The notes below the pieces were generated by a model. The model saw only the letters and a program-made list of their open reading frames with translations. It did not search any database and was not told the origin of the DNA. Made by a program: the position numbers and the translations under genes. Of a DNA stretch of 26,149 bases, positions 1-11,686 are shown one piece after another; position 1 is the stretch's first letter; the number at the start of each line of letters is the position of its first letter. The DNA comes from Conidiobolus incongruus B7586 (lineage: Eukaryota > Entomophthoromycota > Entomophthoromycetes > Entomophthorales > Conidiobolaceae). The DNA lies in the NCBI GenBank assembly GCA_000697335.1, contig JNEM01016557.1:1-26149 (forward strand), given 5' to 3'.

Positions 1-287
1 AATTAATTTTTACTCCTAAATAAAATATTTATTTATATTAATAGAAAAGTTTATTTTAGCTTTTTATTTATCTTGTTTATATTTAAAAAATTAATATGAA
101 GGGGTTTAAATTTAATTGATTATAATAGTTTAATATAAAAACTTTTAGTTATATTTTTATTTTTATCTATATATAATTATTTTTTTCAAATTTTTGTTAA
201 ATTTTGAATATATATTTGTTTTGATATTAATAAAAACATGTCTATATTTTAATATATATAATATATAAATATAATTAATATTTAATT
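1..287. other. AT-rich flank without recognised gene
   Basis: This is the left flank of the LTR retrotransposon. It is almost pure A and T with many stops in every frame. I see no gene, tRNA or repeat that I can name. Confidence 0.6.
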
Positions 288-292
288 ATATT
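288..292. repeat. Left target-site duplication (ATATT) of the LTR element
   Basis: ATATT directly precedes the left LTR and recurs at 7318-7322 directly after the right LTR. A perfect 5-bp match at both independently chosen edges supports the element boundaries and fits the staggered cut of Ty3/gypsy-type integrases. ATATT is a common word in such AT-rich DNA, so the match counts only together with the LTR alignment. Confidence 0.75.
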
Positions 293-694
293 TATAAGTA
301 TGGTGGTAAAATATTAATATAATATAAAGGAAAACTCTAATATAAAAGTAATATGACACAAAATATGGTATTATAATATAGTTATAGTGTATAAATATAA
401 AAAAAAGTTTGATTAAGCTTCAAATTAGGATGAGTCACTAATATATGAAGATTTATATTAAGTAGTGCTAATATATTATAGTATTGATAAGATATAATCT
501 TAATCTTAAAAATAGTAATAAAGATAAAAAAGAGTAAAAATTAAGAGGAAAAAAGAAGAACCTAGTTTATTAAATAATTCAATGCTATTTATATAATTAA
601 TTTAATTATAAAAGTATAAATTAATTATATAATTTATAGTTAATTGAATTATATAGAAATATATATAAGAATTTAAAGAATTGGTCTCTTAATA
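293..694 (-). repeat. 3' LTR of the Ty3/gypsy element
   Basis: This 402-bp copy aligns along its whole length with 6919-7317. The best conserved part is the stretch around 545-690, which includes AAGAAGAACCTAGTTTATTA. On the plus strand it begins TATAAGTATGG and ends CTTAATA; the partner ends TTTAACA. The inferred original ends on the element strand are TGTTAA at the start and a CA-like 3' end. Confidence 0.85.
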
Positions 695-703
695 CTCCCC
701 TAA
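695..703 (-). other. Polypurine tract of the Ty3/gypsy element
   Basis: The plus strand reads CTCCCC directly after the left LTR, so the element strand reads GGGGAG directly upstream of its 3' LTR. A G run is rare in this AT-rich region. Position and composition fit the plus-strand primer of an LTR element and set its orientation as minus. Confidence 0.65.
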
Positions 704-1470
704 TAAGTTTCTTAGAAGAGACATATTCCTTAGATTTTTACAAATAGGTATAATAGGTTAAAATATTCTTAATATTTTCTAAAAGTTCTTATGTAGCTTC
801 TTTAATAAGATAACCTATCTATTTTATATAGAAATAAAGCTTATTCCTAATTAATTTAGAATTAATTATTTAATTAATATAGAATTTTTCTTCTCTATCT
901 TAATTAATAATTAAATCTAGTTTTGAGGCTATTAATCAATTAAGAAAAGTTTTAAAATCTTCAAAATAAGGTTTGATTTTAAATATATAAAAAGTAAAGT
1001 TGATCTTAAAAGTTAAAGCTAATTCTAAAATAATATTTTTGAAATTTAAATTAATAAACTAAATTTTATAAAGGTTATAATATAATAGTAAGTATTTTAA
1101 ATTTAAGCTTAATTTAAATAAGATAGGTTTAAAAGTAGATTATCCTAAATATACAAACATATTAGTTTTATATTTAAGAGGATTTCTAAATAACTTTAAA
1201 ATTATCTTTTTATGATTTTTTAATTTTCTTTTAAGTTTAATTTAACAATGGAATTAATATATTTGATATTAAATTAAAATTTAACAATATTTAAAGATAA
1301 GTTAATTTAATATTTTAAAGCAATTATTAAATTAAGAAGTTTATTATAATTGATAAAATAAAAGCTAAAACCTGTTGATTTATTAACAAGTATGTTGAAT
1401 AAATATTAGAGTTGGTAAATATAAGTATCTTAATTTAATTGATTAATATTAATATAAGCTTTAATTATTA

Positions 1471-2779
1471 CCTTGAATTTGAAAAAATGGGAAATTTTTT
1501 AATTTCTGATTTTTCAAATATATTATTAGTTTGAAATAAATAAATATATACAAAGTTAATAGGATATTATATATTTTTAATATATATATTTATATATATA
1601 TAATAATTTTTTTGATTAAAAAATTAACTTTTTAAAATTAACTATTTAATTTAATTATGTTTAAACCAAATAATAATTATCAAAAGTTTTTTATTTTAGT
1701 ATTATTAAACTTAACCATAAGCCCTCTAAAATTATTTAAAATTTACAAACAGTTTTTAGTAATGAAGTATTATCTAAATTAACAATTTATCACTAGGTAA
1801 ATTACTTTAAGATTAAAAGAGAAATTATCTAAAACCTGTTAAAATCTAAAAACTAACTTCAACTATTACTTTTTCAATTATTAATAGAGTGAATAAATAT
1901 ATTAAATAGTACCTTTTTATTTTAGCTAGAGAATTATCTAAGAACTTTATTATTAGTTTTATAAGTATTTTATATATATTAAAGTTTAAACTCAAATTAA
2001 TAAATAAAAATGTAAAATAGGTACCTTATAATTTAACTAAAGTTTAGAAAAAAGCTAGAGTAGTTATTACTAAATAAATCTTACTAAAATATTACTAGAA
2101 GCCTAAACTTTTACAGTGAATAATTATAATTGATGAATCTTAAATCCCTATGTATAATCCTTTACCAAAACACAAATCAAAATGCTAGATTAAGCTAAAT
2201 CAACCCCCTCTATAAATCCCTTTAAATAAGTATTTTATTAATAAGCAAATCTTAATTATTGTAATAGATTATAGTGCTATATGCTACTTTTATTTAGTTC
2301 TTGAAGGAAAATCAATTAATAGTAAACTTTAGATTGCTTTTTTAAATAAAAGTATTTTTAATTAGTGTTCTTAATATAATTTAAGAAGACTTATTATTTT
2401 GTATGATAATTGTAAAATTTATAAATCTAAAGTTATAAAAAACTTTCTAATAAAAATAACTGGAAAGAACTACCACATCCAGTATATTCCTTAGATTATA
2501 ACCTATATGATTATAATTGCTTTAGGCAATTAAAAAACCAGCTTGCAAGAAAGAAAATTTCTGCAAGAAAATTTAATTGGTTTGTGAAATATCAAATTTC
2601 AGTCTTTAATAAAAAGAACTATTTTTTAAATACTAGATCTTTGCTAAAAGTATAGTAAAAAGTTATTAATAATAAAAGAAACTATTAAATTTATATTATA
2701 TATTTATTTTTATGTATTATATATTAAAATATTTATTTATTTTCAATTGCAAAAAATTCCCATTATTAAAAATATAGAG
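1471..2779 (+). mobile_element. mariner (Tc1/mariner) transposon nested in the Ty3/gypsy element
   Basis: A 1,309-bp element, the usual size for mariner, bounded by TA at 1469-1470 and 2780-2781. The terminal inverted repeats are about 30 bp: the left begins CCTTGAATTTG and carries ATGGGAAATTTTTT, and the complement of the right end begins CTCTATATTT and carries ATGGGAATTTTTT. Outer bases are diverged, and the inner block up to AATAAATAAATAT is better kept. The coding strand is plus, opposite to the host retroelement. It lies in the retroelement's pol region, downstream of the integrase zinc-binding part, so it arrived later. A second copy's left end lies at 26060. The element is non-autonomous now, because its transposase is full of stops. 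Confidence 0.85.
1640..2715 (+). pseudogene. mariner transposase, decayed
   Basis: Broken cut-and-paste transposase of the mariner D,D34D family. Three catalytic blocks can be read. The first is IIIDES followed by PMYNPLPKHKSK at about 2121-2175 (mariner: DETW..YDPETK). A GKSINSK block follows near 2306-2326 (mariner: GKTINSE). The second catalytic Asp is in YDNCKIYKSKVIKNFL near 2402-2450. The third is in YDYNCFRQLKNQLARKK at about 2505-2555 (mariner: SDYHLFPNLKKHLAGKK), reached by a one-base frame change just before 2490. Spacing between the last two Asp residues is about 34 residues, as in mariner. The tail NKKNYFLNTRSLLK fits the usual C-terminus. In-frame TAA and TAG codons occur throughout, many at expected Gln or Trp sites, as C-to-T or G-to-A change would give. 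The N-terminal helix-turn-helix region, 1640-2030, is barely readable. Confidence 0.8.
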
Positions 2780-2789
2780 TAATATTTAT

Positions 2790-4870
2790 TTTAAGTCTTT
2801 AATAATTTTTTCAACAAGTTTATTAGTTTAATAATAATTAATAATAAATATAGCTAAGTTAATTCTAAAAGAAAAAATAATAACTTTTAAAATTAAAAGT
2901 TAAATTATATATCTTTGTTAAATATAATAATTTTTGGAATTTTATAATAGGTAAAAATATTTAAGAATAATAATTGTATAATATCTTTAATTATAAAGGT
3001 TTTAAAATAAAAAATTAAAATAAACATATTTAAAGAATAAATTAATTATAATTAGTAAGTTAGTATTATTACTTGTTAATTTAAAAGTTTTTATAAAATT
3101 AAGTTATAATTATTGTTAAGTTTTATTAGGGACTTATAAGGGAATAAGTTTACTATATCTTAGTTGGGTATTATATTTAGTTTTTTAATATATATCATAA
3201 GTATTAGTGTTCTTCTAAATTAATTTAATTAAGGAAAGCTAGTAATATTTTATTTTAATTCTTTTACTAATTTTTAACTAGTTTTAAAGTTTTTTAATAA
3301 GTAAGTTATAATAATCATTAAATATTACTTATTAAATCTTAAGAATATTAAAGATATATAAATAATTATTATAGTAGAGTAGGTTATAAATAATTTTAAA
3401 TGTTTTAACATATTTTAATTAATTTTCTAATAATTTAAAGAGTTCTTCTATAACTAAAATAAAGAAATTATTATTTAGTAATGTTTTTTAAAATAATTTA
3501 ATAAATTTTTTATTTTCATTATTAATAATCATTAAGTTAATATTTGGTAGGTTTTTATAATTATAATAAAAAGATAAATATGTAAGAATTTTTAACAAAA
3601 TATCTATAACATAATTTCATTAACTTAAAAGATATTAAATAAAGAAAAGATATGCTTAGATAATTTTAATCTATTTAAATTATCTTCTTAACAAATACTT
3701 TTGAGTTTTTAAATAAATAAGTATTATATAATTTATAAATACTAAGAAAAAATTGTAAGATAAGAAATATAAATGATTTTTGATTATTTTTATTAAAACA
3801 AAGAGTTTTTATTTATAAACTATATATTTTAATTTAATTAGTTTTATTTTCTTTATTTAAAATATTTTTAACATTAAAGTAATATTTGTGAAGTTAAACT
3901 CAACTTATTCTCTTTTATTTATTATTTTATTTTATAGTTAAAGTGTATAATATAAATTAAATTTAAATTAAGTTAACTATCTACTAGTTACAAAAAAATT
4001 AAAATTAATAAAAATAATGGTAGGTAATTTAAGATTAAAAATAAATAAGGTAAAAACATTAGTAATATAGAAAATTAAAGCATTTATGTAAAAAATATAT
4101 AATAAGATTTATTTAAAAAGAAAATTTATTTTCAAGAGATTAATTAAAAAAGTTATAAACTCAACAAAAAAATCAATGAAATTTTTAAAATAATTCAATA
4201 ATCTAAATATAAATATAAGTTGATCTCTGTTTATAAGTATAATAAAAACTCTTACATCATTAAGTTTAATTAAATCAATGTTAATTTCTTAAGAAAAAAT
4301 AATATAACTATAGAAAAAGATAGAAAAAATATTAAAAATATATTTTAATAACTTTAAAGATAATTTATATTCTTTAAAAATTTTTAAGATTTAATTAACA
4401 TATTAAATATATTTTTCTTTAGTTTTTAAATAGATTAAAATATTATTAAGGTAAATAATAACAAAGGTATTAAATATAAAGTTAAAAAGGAAATTGATAA
4501 ATTAAGTAAAAGTTATAAAGACATTATATAATTTAAAGTTTATAATAATTATATAGTAACCTAATAAAATATTAAAAATAGTTAAAAGAATAAAATTTTC
4601 TTTAACTTTAATATTATAGTTATTATTTCTAATATCTAATTTAATAAATATAATTGATTTAAGTAACTTATCTTTAATATCATGTTGGTTTAATAATAAA
4701 GTTTTATCCTTAATAGTTTTAAAGTTTAAAATATAGTTATTAATATATAATCTCTTATTATCATTAGTTTTTGATATAAAGAGAATTAAAGATTTTTATA
4801 TTAAAAAAAAGGTTTAATATATTTATTTTTAAGTAATTTTTAAATTCCTTCTTTTAAAATTTGATATTAT
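2790..4870 (-). other. pol traces: reverse transcriptase, RNase H and integrase of the Ty3/gypsy element
   Basis: On the minus strand the reverse-transcriptase block lies around 4200-4770. It shows the IKLDIRN-like stretch and, near 4430-4460, the YLDDILIYSK-type region typical of Ty3/gypsy. The integrase zinc-binding region with a KYNTQLRYSKLIPL-like stretch lies around 3120-3205. The RNase H segment should lie between them, but I cannot delimit it. The integrase continues toward 2790, where the mariner interrupts. This is a fossil pol region with many breaks and no product. Confidence 0.7.
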
Positions 4871-5879
4871 TCAAGAGATAAATAGTAAGTAAACTTTAAG
4901 TATAGTTGTATATCTAAAAGAAGTTTAATTTTATATCTATTATTATGTTTAAAAGGTAATTTACTTATAAGTTTAAAAATATTAGTAAATTAACTCACTA
5001 TATTATATAAGAAGTAATTATTAGTTATAACTTTATTAAAATTAATAGATAAAGTACTAATATATAAATAATAAACAAATATATATCTTTATAAATTATT
5101 AAAGTTTTTAATTAGTTTTTTACATTGATTTTTACTTATAATAATAGAATTATTTAATATAATTATAAAATTAATATTAGGTAAAATATTTGGTAGTTAT
5201 ATAGTAAATTAATATAGATTTTTTCAGATTAATTCTACTAATCTCTTTTAGAATATAAAAAAAATAGATTTGTGACTTTTTAAAATAATATTTATAGATA
5301 AAAAACTATAGTATTTAAATTAATTTTAACTTAATATAAAATTATAACTAATGTTACCAATTAAAAATTTAATATATTAATAATAGTTAAAAAATAATGA
5401 TAGATATTTAAATATAGTGTTAAATGCTTAATCTATAAAATTATTAATATATTTAATTATTAAACTATTTTTTTAAATAAGTAAAGATAGTTTTGAAAAA
5501 ATAAAACAAAAGTTAATATAACTAAAACAACTAAAGTAAATTCAAATATTAACAAATATACTTATAAAATATCTAATTAAAATAAATAATAAAATAATAA
5601 TTAAAGGTAAAGAATTATAAAATAACTTAGTTACTAGAATATTATTAGTTTGTAATAGTTTAATTAGTTAAATCTCTTTAATATATATAAATTATTTTAT
5701 AAAATAATTAGTCTATTAAAACTTTTATGGATTAAATTAGAATCTGCTAATTAATTATAAAAGAAGTGATTTTAAAATTATATTAATATTATTCAAGTTT
5801 AATTTATGGTTAGTAAATTAAAATTATTAAAAATAAAACAAATATTATTTTTTAAAAAAGTATTTATTAACTTTATAAA

Positions 5880-5940
5880 TAACTTAAGTTTTGTAACAAT
5901 AATAGCAACCTTTATTTATTTTTAAATTAATTTTAACTTT
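5880..5940 (-). other. gag nucleocapsid zinc-knuckle trace
   Basis: On the minus strand a short CYYCYK stretch and its surroundings resemble the CCHC zinc knuckle that closes the Gag protein of Ty3/gypsy elements. It lies between the 5' LTR and the reverse-transcriptase traces, the expected place. It is a degraded remnant. Confidence 0.45.
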
Positions 5941-6900
5941 GTTATTAAAGGTTTTCTTATAAAGTTTTAAAGCAGAAATATTTATCATTTGAAATTTAAA
6001 TAGGTTAAAATGAATTTTAAAAGGTTAATTCTTAAGATAAGAAAATTTAGTTATAAAGTAAAAGATATTATTAATCACAATTATTATATCACAAATGTTA
6101 GAAAAAAACATATTATTAAAATATTCCTTGTTAATTAACTAGAGTTTTATTTAAAGATTAAAATATTATAATAACTTATAGATTTATTTTTCTTCAGTGA
6201 TATTTAATATATTTAAACATATCTTATTAAATTTCTTAATTAATTACCTTGTAGAAATTTTTTATTTAAGTTGGGAAAACTTTTCTTTTGTTAATTAAAC
6301 TTAATTTTTTAAATAATAACTTCATTAAAAGTTTTTTCTAATTGTTTAAAGGTTTATATTCTTGTAATAAGTTATCCCCCTAAAAATTCTTTAAAATTAA
6401 ATTTATAATAAGTTAACTACTAGTTTTAAATTAATTTTTCTAAAAAAAATAGCTAATTTAAACATATTCTTTAAATCTTTATTTAAAATTAAATCAAAAT
6501 AATCCTTTATGTTTTTAAAGTAATTTTCAAGCTTGTAGAAGATTTTAAAATTATCATGAGTGGTTAATTTATCCTTGAAAACACTAAATAAGAAATTTAA
6601 TATATTGATAGTAGTGAAATAACTAATTTACTAGATTTAAGCTTTTTAAGTTAAATTTTTCTTTATTAAAAATTGTTTAATATAAGTTTTTTAGAGGGTA
6701 GCAAGATTTTAAAGACTAAAGTTTTAGATTCACTCAATAATTAAGCTTTTATCATTATTAGAATAATATAAAAGTATCTTTTTTTAGTAGTATTATAGTA
6801 TATAGTGTTAAATTTAAGTAAATTAAATTATAAATAAAATTTAAAATAGTATTAAATAGATTTAATATAAATAATTATTTGTTTTAATAGGTTTTTAATT

Positions 6901-6918
6901 GTTTTGTTGCTATTACCA
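6901..6918 (-). other. Primer-binding site of the Ty3/gypsy element
   Basis: The minus strand reads TGGTAATAGCAACAAAAC immediately after the 5' LTR. The TGGTA..AG start matches the usual complement of the initiator methionine tRNA 3' end (TGGTAGCAGAGC) with some changes. Its position with no spacer after the LTR supports the LTR border and the orientation. Confidence 0.6.
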
Positions 6919-7317
6919 TATAAACATAATAGTAAAATACTAATATAGTATAAAAAAACATTTTAATATAAAAGTAGCATAATATAGAATATAATATTAT
7001 AGTGTAATTATAGTGTGCAAATATAAACAAAGTTTAATTAAACTTTAAATTAGGATAAATCATTGATATATTAAGATTTATATTAGGTAGTGTTAATATA
7101 CTATAGTATTGATAAGATATAATCTCAATTTTAGAAATAATGAAAAAAATAAGAAATAATAAGAATTAAGAGAAAAAAGAAGAACCTAGTTTATTAAATA
7201 ATTCAATATATTTATATAATTAATCTAGTTATAAAAGTATAAATTAATTATATAATTTATATTTAATCGAATTATATAGAAATATATATAAGAATTTAAA
7301 GAATTAGTCTTTTAACA
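6919..7317 (-). repeat. 5' LTR of the Ty3/gypsy element
   Basis: A 399-bp direct partner of 293-694. Differences between the two are mostly A/G and T/C exchanges with few indels. Either copy may carry the A or T state at a given site, so both were mutated after insertion. The following ATATT at 7318-7322 repeats the one before the left LTR. Confidence 0.85.
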
Positions 7318-7322
7318 ATATT

Positions 7323-10158
7323 AATTTTTAATTAAAGTGATCAAATAATTTTAATATATTATTTTATATATATATATTTTAAATATTTTCAGAGTTATAA
7401 GGTTAAGTTTTGATGTTATTGAAAAAAATATATTTCATAATAATTATTATATTTGAAAAATCTATTTTATTTTTAAATATTGGTGAAAAAATATGTTGTT
7501 TTAAAAAATATATACCAATGAATATATTTAATTTAATAATATTTATTTTTTTATCAAATCTCTATCTAATTGAATTCTTTTATAGTTAATATAATATTTA
7601 AAAATTAAATTTTTCAAATACTTTCAAATATTTTTTATTTTAAACTTTAAATATTATCGAAATTTGATTAATATATTTTGAATACATAGAATAAAATAAT
7701 TTAAATTTAAATTTAATTATTTTATAAATAATAATAAAGTTACCATGTCTGAATAGATATAAGCTTAATAATAATAGTATATAATTATATAAAAAAGAAT
7801 AAAATTAATTATGATGATGATTTTATATTTCCATATATATTAATAAAAATCAAGTGAAAAATTTTTTCATTATTTAAAACTCATTCAAATATATATATAT
7901 TTTTATTTAATCCAAAGTTTATTATATTCTCATATTCTCTTTTATTTTTAACTATTAATTATTGATATCTTAATATGTTTATTTTCTATTTGAAATAGAT
8001 AAATTTATGAATACTATCACAGACCATGATAAATAACAGTTCTGAGAAATTATTTATAAATTTTGATATAATAATATATTCTTTGATTATAATGGGTTTT
8101 TATATTATTCCAATTTTGAACTATTATAATATTTATTTTAACGAGAAAGAAAATTGAATTATTAATTTAATGAATAAATTTTAATTATTATTTAATGCTT
8201 CAAATATCTATTATAATTTTGAGATAAAGTTCGTTAAAGTAGAAATTTAATATTAAAAATTAATATAAAAATAAAAAGAAAAATTTATTTCTTGTTAATA
8301 AATTGGGGTTATATCTTATCATACAATCCGAAATATAAGTACCAAAAAATATTGAGTTATTTATTTGGTTTTAATTTAATAAAATGTAACTATAAAGGAG
8401 ATTTCAATTTCATCAATAGATATAGGATAATAAAAATCATATTGGAGATTTTGACACTAACAATATTAATATATATTTATTATATATATATATTATTTGA
8501 TATTCTGATTCTATGATATATTTTAGATTATTTAAATTCACTAAATACTATCAATACAATCATATAATCAATTATATTTAAAATATAAAAAATCCTAAAT
8601 TTTGAAAACCATATTAAAAAGGTTAAAAAATGCATAAAGTTTAATTATTATGAACTCAAATGCTAATTCATTTGTGAACCATGCAACATTTTATCATAAA
8701 GGCTCTTATATTTAATATTTCGAATATTTTTCGATGACTATCATAATTTATTTAGCAGTTTTGATGAAGTTTATAATTAAGGCTGTAAATTTGGCTGGAT
8801 AAATGATATACATAACTGATTTTTTCAAATCTTTGTATATAATTCATTTTTTTTTTCAAATTCAACATATTTTTTAGATAACAAAAATAATATAACTCTT
8901 TTTTAATTAGAATGAATTTCCATTCTGAAATGAACTCTTGCAGTATTCAATATTTTATAATATTTTATGTTATACAAATTTAATTACCATATTTATTTAA
9001 TATATTATAGATATCAAATTTCATATTTGGAATTCAAAATATATTAATTTAATTTTAGGATATCCATACATATGTTAATAAATATCAATTAAGATGCATA
9101 TATAAATCTTAAAATTTTTTTAATTAAATATTATCAGATTAATATAAAATCTTTACAAAGAGCGCTCAGTTAATTTCAAGGTTTAGTTATTAAAGTTTTA
9201 TCTAAAGTATTCAAAATTTCAATATATAACCAACTTAATTTTTCATCATTTTCCAATATTTTACTGATTAGTAAACAAATCAAAGTGCATTTATAATTTA
9301 CTAATCACAATATATTAGTTATTTAAATCTAAAATATTCTATTGATTTAATATAAAAACTATATAAAGTTTACTTTTAACATATAAATTCAAGATAATAT
9401 AAATAATTAAAATATCAAAACTTAGTGTAAGTTGTAATAATGGAAATGCTTCTGATTATATATTAGAATTGTATATATGTTTAATTAACTACTTTACTAT
9501 AATCAAATGAGAGAATAGTAGAAACAGGCTCAGCACTTTGCTTACTAATTGTACATAATTCAAAAAAATGTAATTAAATTTAAATTTGAAAATCTGCCAT
9601 ATACTTGATTTAATAAAAAAACTAAAATCATAAAATGACATACAAGGTAATTTGATCAATTTCTATATTCAAACTCTTATAATCTTTCTCATAATAATTA
9701 TATACTATTATAAAGTATACATTAACAAACTTGAATATTAAATTTTTGGTAAATATAATATAATATAATAAATAAATTGAAGTACTTAGAATAAATTAAT
9801 TAATTGGTGATACTAATCAGTGTACATAATTGAAACGACTGTGGTAATGTGTTTATAGTATGTTAAAATGAAAGAAATTTTATGGTTTATAAAAATTACT
9901 AAGGAATTAAAGCAATATAAAAAATATAATTGAATTTTTAAAAAAATTTCGAATTAGTAATTTGAGTAGAATGGGAGTATTATAAAAGCAGTTGTAAATG
10001 AAATTGAAATTAGGAATAATTTGAAAAAAATTAAACATTATCAAAGTATATATTAGTTGAGTAATTGAAAAGGAAATATAATCGGATACAAATTGAAAAT
10101 ATTTTGTTTTTGAAAATAGAGTGAGATCAAATTACCAATCGATTGGAATCGAGGTTAA
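7323..10158. other. 2.8-kb AT-rich stretch without recognised gene
   Basis: I read both strands for coding, tRNA and transposon signals and found none I could support. Open frames are short, and the longest one, near 8292-8516, starts with TTG and is built almost only of AT-rich codons, as expected by chance. Old, unreadable mobile elements may lie here. Confidence 0.5.
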
Positions 10159-10231
10159 GGGGAATTAGCTCAAATGGTAGAGCGCTCGCTTAGCATGCGA
10201 GAGGCACGGGGATCGATACCCCGATTCTCCA
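10159..10231 (+). tRNA. tRNA-Ala (AGC)
   Basis: A complete 73-nt cloverleaf without intron. The acceptor arm GGGGAAT pairs with ATTCTCC and includes the G3:U70 wobble pair that marks alanine tRNAs. The D arm is GCTC...GAGC, the anticodon stem CTCGC/GCGAG encloses loop TTAGCAT with anticodon AGC, and the T arm is CGGGG/CCCCG. Discriminator base A. The internal promoter boxes A (TAGCTCAAATGG) and B (GATCGATACC) are intact. An identical gene lies inverted at 21180-21252. The first T4 run is 44 nt downstream, so the precursor trailer would be long. Confidence 0.97.
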
Positions 10232-10969
10232 TCAATTTACTATATTAAGACTCGAAACTAATTCAGATTAATTCTTTTACATTAGTTTTTTATGGTTAAA
10301 TATATAAATGATTATTTTAAATATATCTATATTTTGTCATCATTTTTTTATATTTAATTTTTTTTTCATAAATTTATTTCTTATAATATTCAATAAAATT
10401 TTCATTCAATTTATTCTTTGAAATAATTTTAATTTTAAATAAAATACTTTTTTATTTAATATATATTTATAAAAAAATTGAAAATAATTATTGAGGTGAA
10501 TGTTTATACTTGTACTTATTGAAACAGGGCCCTATTCAACTACCAATCATAGTATCAATTGACCATTTAACTTAGTTCAATTCTAAATATCAACGACTGA
10601 CAAATTTAACCGAAAATTTCAAACAGAACACGATTTTTGAGTAATTGGGTTTTATCCAAAACTGTAAAATAAGCTAGATATAAAAAGATTATTAATCACT
10701 TAATATTTATATGATTAGAGTTGACTATTATCCTAAAGATAATATTATATTATTAACATAGTAGTTAATATCATTATAGAAATAAAAATAAAAAATAAAA
10801 AACAAAAAATCAAGTCAACTTTTGATTCATATTTCCAACTTTGAATATAACTTACAATTCTTTCAAATATCTGTTTGTGATTAAACTAATCCTTTGAACG
10901 AAAATTTATTATAAGGATTTCTGCTATGAATGTCTAAACCCATTGTAGACCTATGAAAAATATTCTGGA
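10232..10969. other. Intergenic DNA between tRNA-Ala and the VIP1 relic
   Basis: Mostly AT-rich. A somewhat less AT-rich patch at 10495-10640 includes the word GGGCCCTATT and may be the former upstream region of the VIP1-like gene. I found no reading frame I could name. An A-rich run lies at 10785-10812. Confidence 0.4.
10275..10278 (+). terminator. Possible Pol III terminator of the first tRNA-Ala
   Basis: This TTTT is the first T4 run after the tRNA gene. A stronger T6 run follows at 10286-10291. RNA polymerase III stops at such runs on the non-template strand. The 44-nt distance is long for a tRNA gene, so the assignment is tentative. Confidence 0.4.
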
Positions 10970-11525
10970 ATGAATAATGGTCAATCAAGTGTTGAAAGTA
11001 ATAAGTTTTGGAATGAAGAAATATTGGAAGAAGATGATTACTTGTAAATATTCTAATTTACAATATCAATCAAAAAGATGTATTTTTTTGGAATTTTATC
11101 TATCTGCGATATTCCGCTTTCCCTTTAGTACTATATCCTTTCTGGAAAAAGCAATTAAATTTGTCGAATTATGCAAACTCATCCGAGTGAACGACTTGTG
11201 TCTACAAAAAATTCTTTGGGATTGTAGGTTGGTTCTCAACGTTTTGGAAGCGATTGGAGTGCTAACTACAAAGCGTTTGGTGTTGAGGATGGAGGGCCAA
11301 AGGTAAGACTTCAGATATTGGAGAGATTGACTCTGGCTATTATGAAGAAGTTGAAGAGGATGGATGTGGATAGTGAGCTGGACCAAATTGATGCCACAAC
11401 CATTAAAATCAGAGATTAGATTAAATAAATCATTAGTTGGAAAACAGGGGTAAGCGGAAAATCAAAATGTGAATATTTATTACTATTCGAATCATAGAGA
11501 TTGTAGTAAAAGGTTAAATAGAAAA

Positions 11526-11578
11526 GTAATTAATGATTTAAATACAATATTTATTATAATATTAATTTATTAATTAAG
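11526..11578 (+). other. Likely retained intron inside the VIP1 relic
   Basis: Coding similarity stops after KRLNRK and resumes with the serines before SFEPDINQ. The gap begins GTAATT and ends TTAAG and is 53 bp, inside the size range of the TAF7 introns (48-56 bp). Splicing here restores the family spacing to within one base. A retained intron argues that the relic arose from genomic DNA rather than from a reverse-transcribed messenger. One slipped base leaves some doubt. Confidence 0.5.
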
Positions 11579-11656
11579 TCGATAATATATCGTCTAGTTT
11601 CGAACCCGATATTAACCAATTGAGACATGATCAATAGTTTATTTGATAATTAATTT

Positions 11657-11686
11657 CAACAACAACAACAATAATAATAATAATAT
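11657..11686. repeat. (CAA)n/(TAA)n microsatellite in the VIP1 relic
   Basis: About five CAA units pass directly into about five TAA/ATA units. The tract lies where the family sequence would run from the SYIYE-type motif to the DIKVYTI motif, and it helps explain the extra length there. A CAA-to-TAA change in half of an original repeat would give this two-part form. Confidence 0.75.

Larger units (their letters stand above)
293..7317 (-). mobile_element. Decayed Ty3/gypsy LTR retrotransposon, full length, with nested mariner
   Basis: A 7,025-bp element, about 5.7 kb without its nested mariner. Two direct LTRs of about 400 bp lie at 293-694 and 6919-7317, flanked by ATATT on both sides. Read on the minus strand, a primer-binding site of initiator-Met type (TGGTAATAGC) abuts the 5' LTR and a purine tract (GGGGAG) abuts the 3' LTR. 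Coding traces run in Ty3/gypsy order: a nucleocapsid zinc knuckle near 5890-5935, reverse transcriptase around 4200-4770, and an integrase zinc-binding region near 3120-3205. Reverse transcriptase ahead of integrase excludes Ty1/copia. The element is broken many times over (dozens of breaks) and is a fossil. The LTRs differ at very roughly 15% of positions by eye, mostly transitions, so it is old or was mutated in a targeted way. Confidence 0.85.

Noticed and set aside
288-7322. Orientation of the LTR element on the plus strand
   Set aside because: The primer-binding site and purine tract fit only the minus strand, and the reverse-transcriptase and integrase traces also read on minus.
8292-8516. 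A 74-codon open frame
   Set aside because: It begins with TTG, is made almost only of Ile, Tyr, Leu, Asn and Lys, and has no neighbours or motifs. Chance in AT-rich DNA is enough.
11096-11386. Minus-strand frame opposite the kinase part of the VIP1 relic
   Set aside because: The plus strand carries recognisable family sequence here, so this is its shadow. The same holds for the minus frames at 12096-12521, 12887-13141 and 13090-13308.
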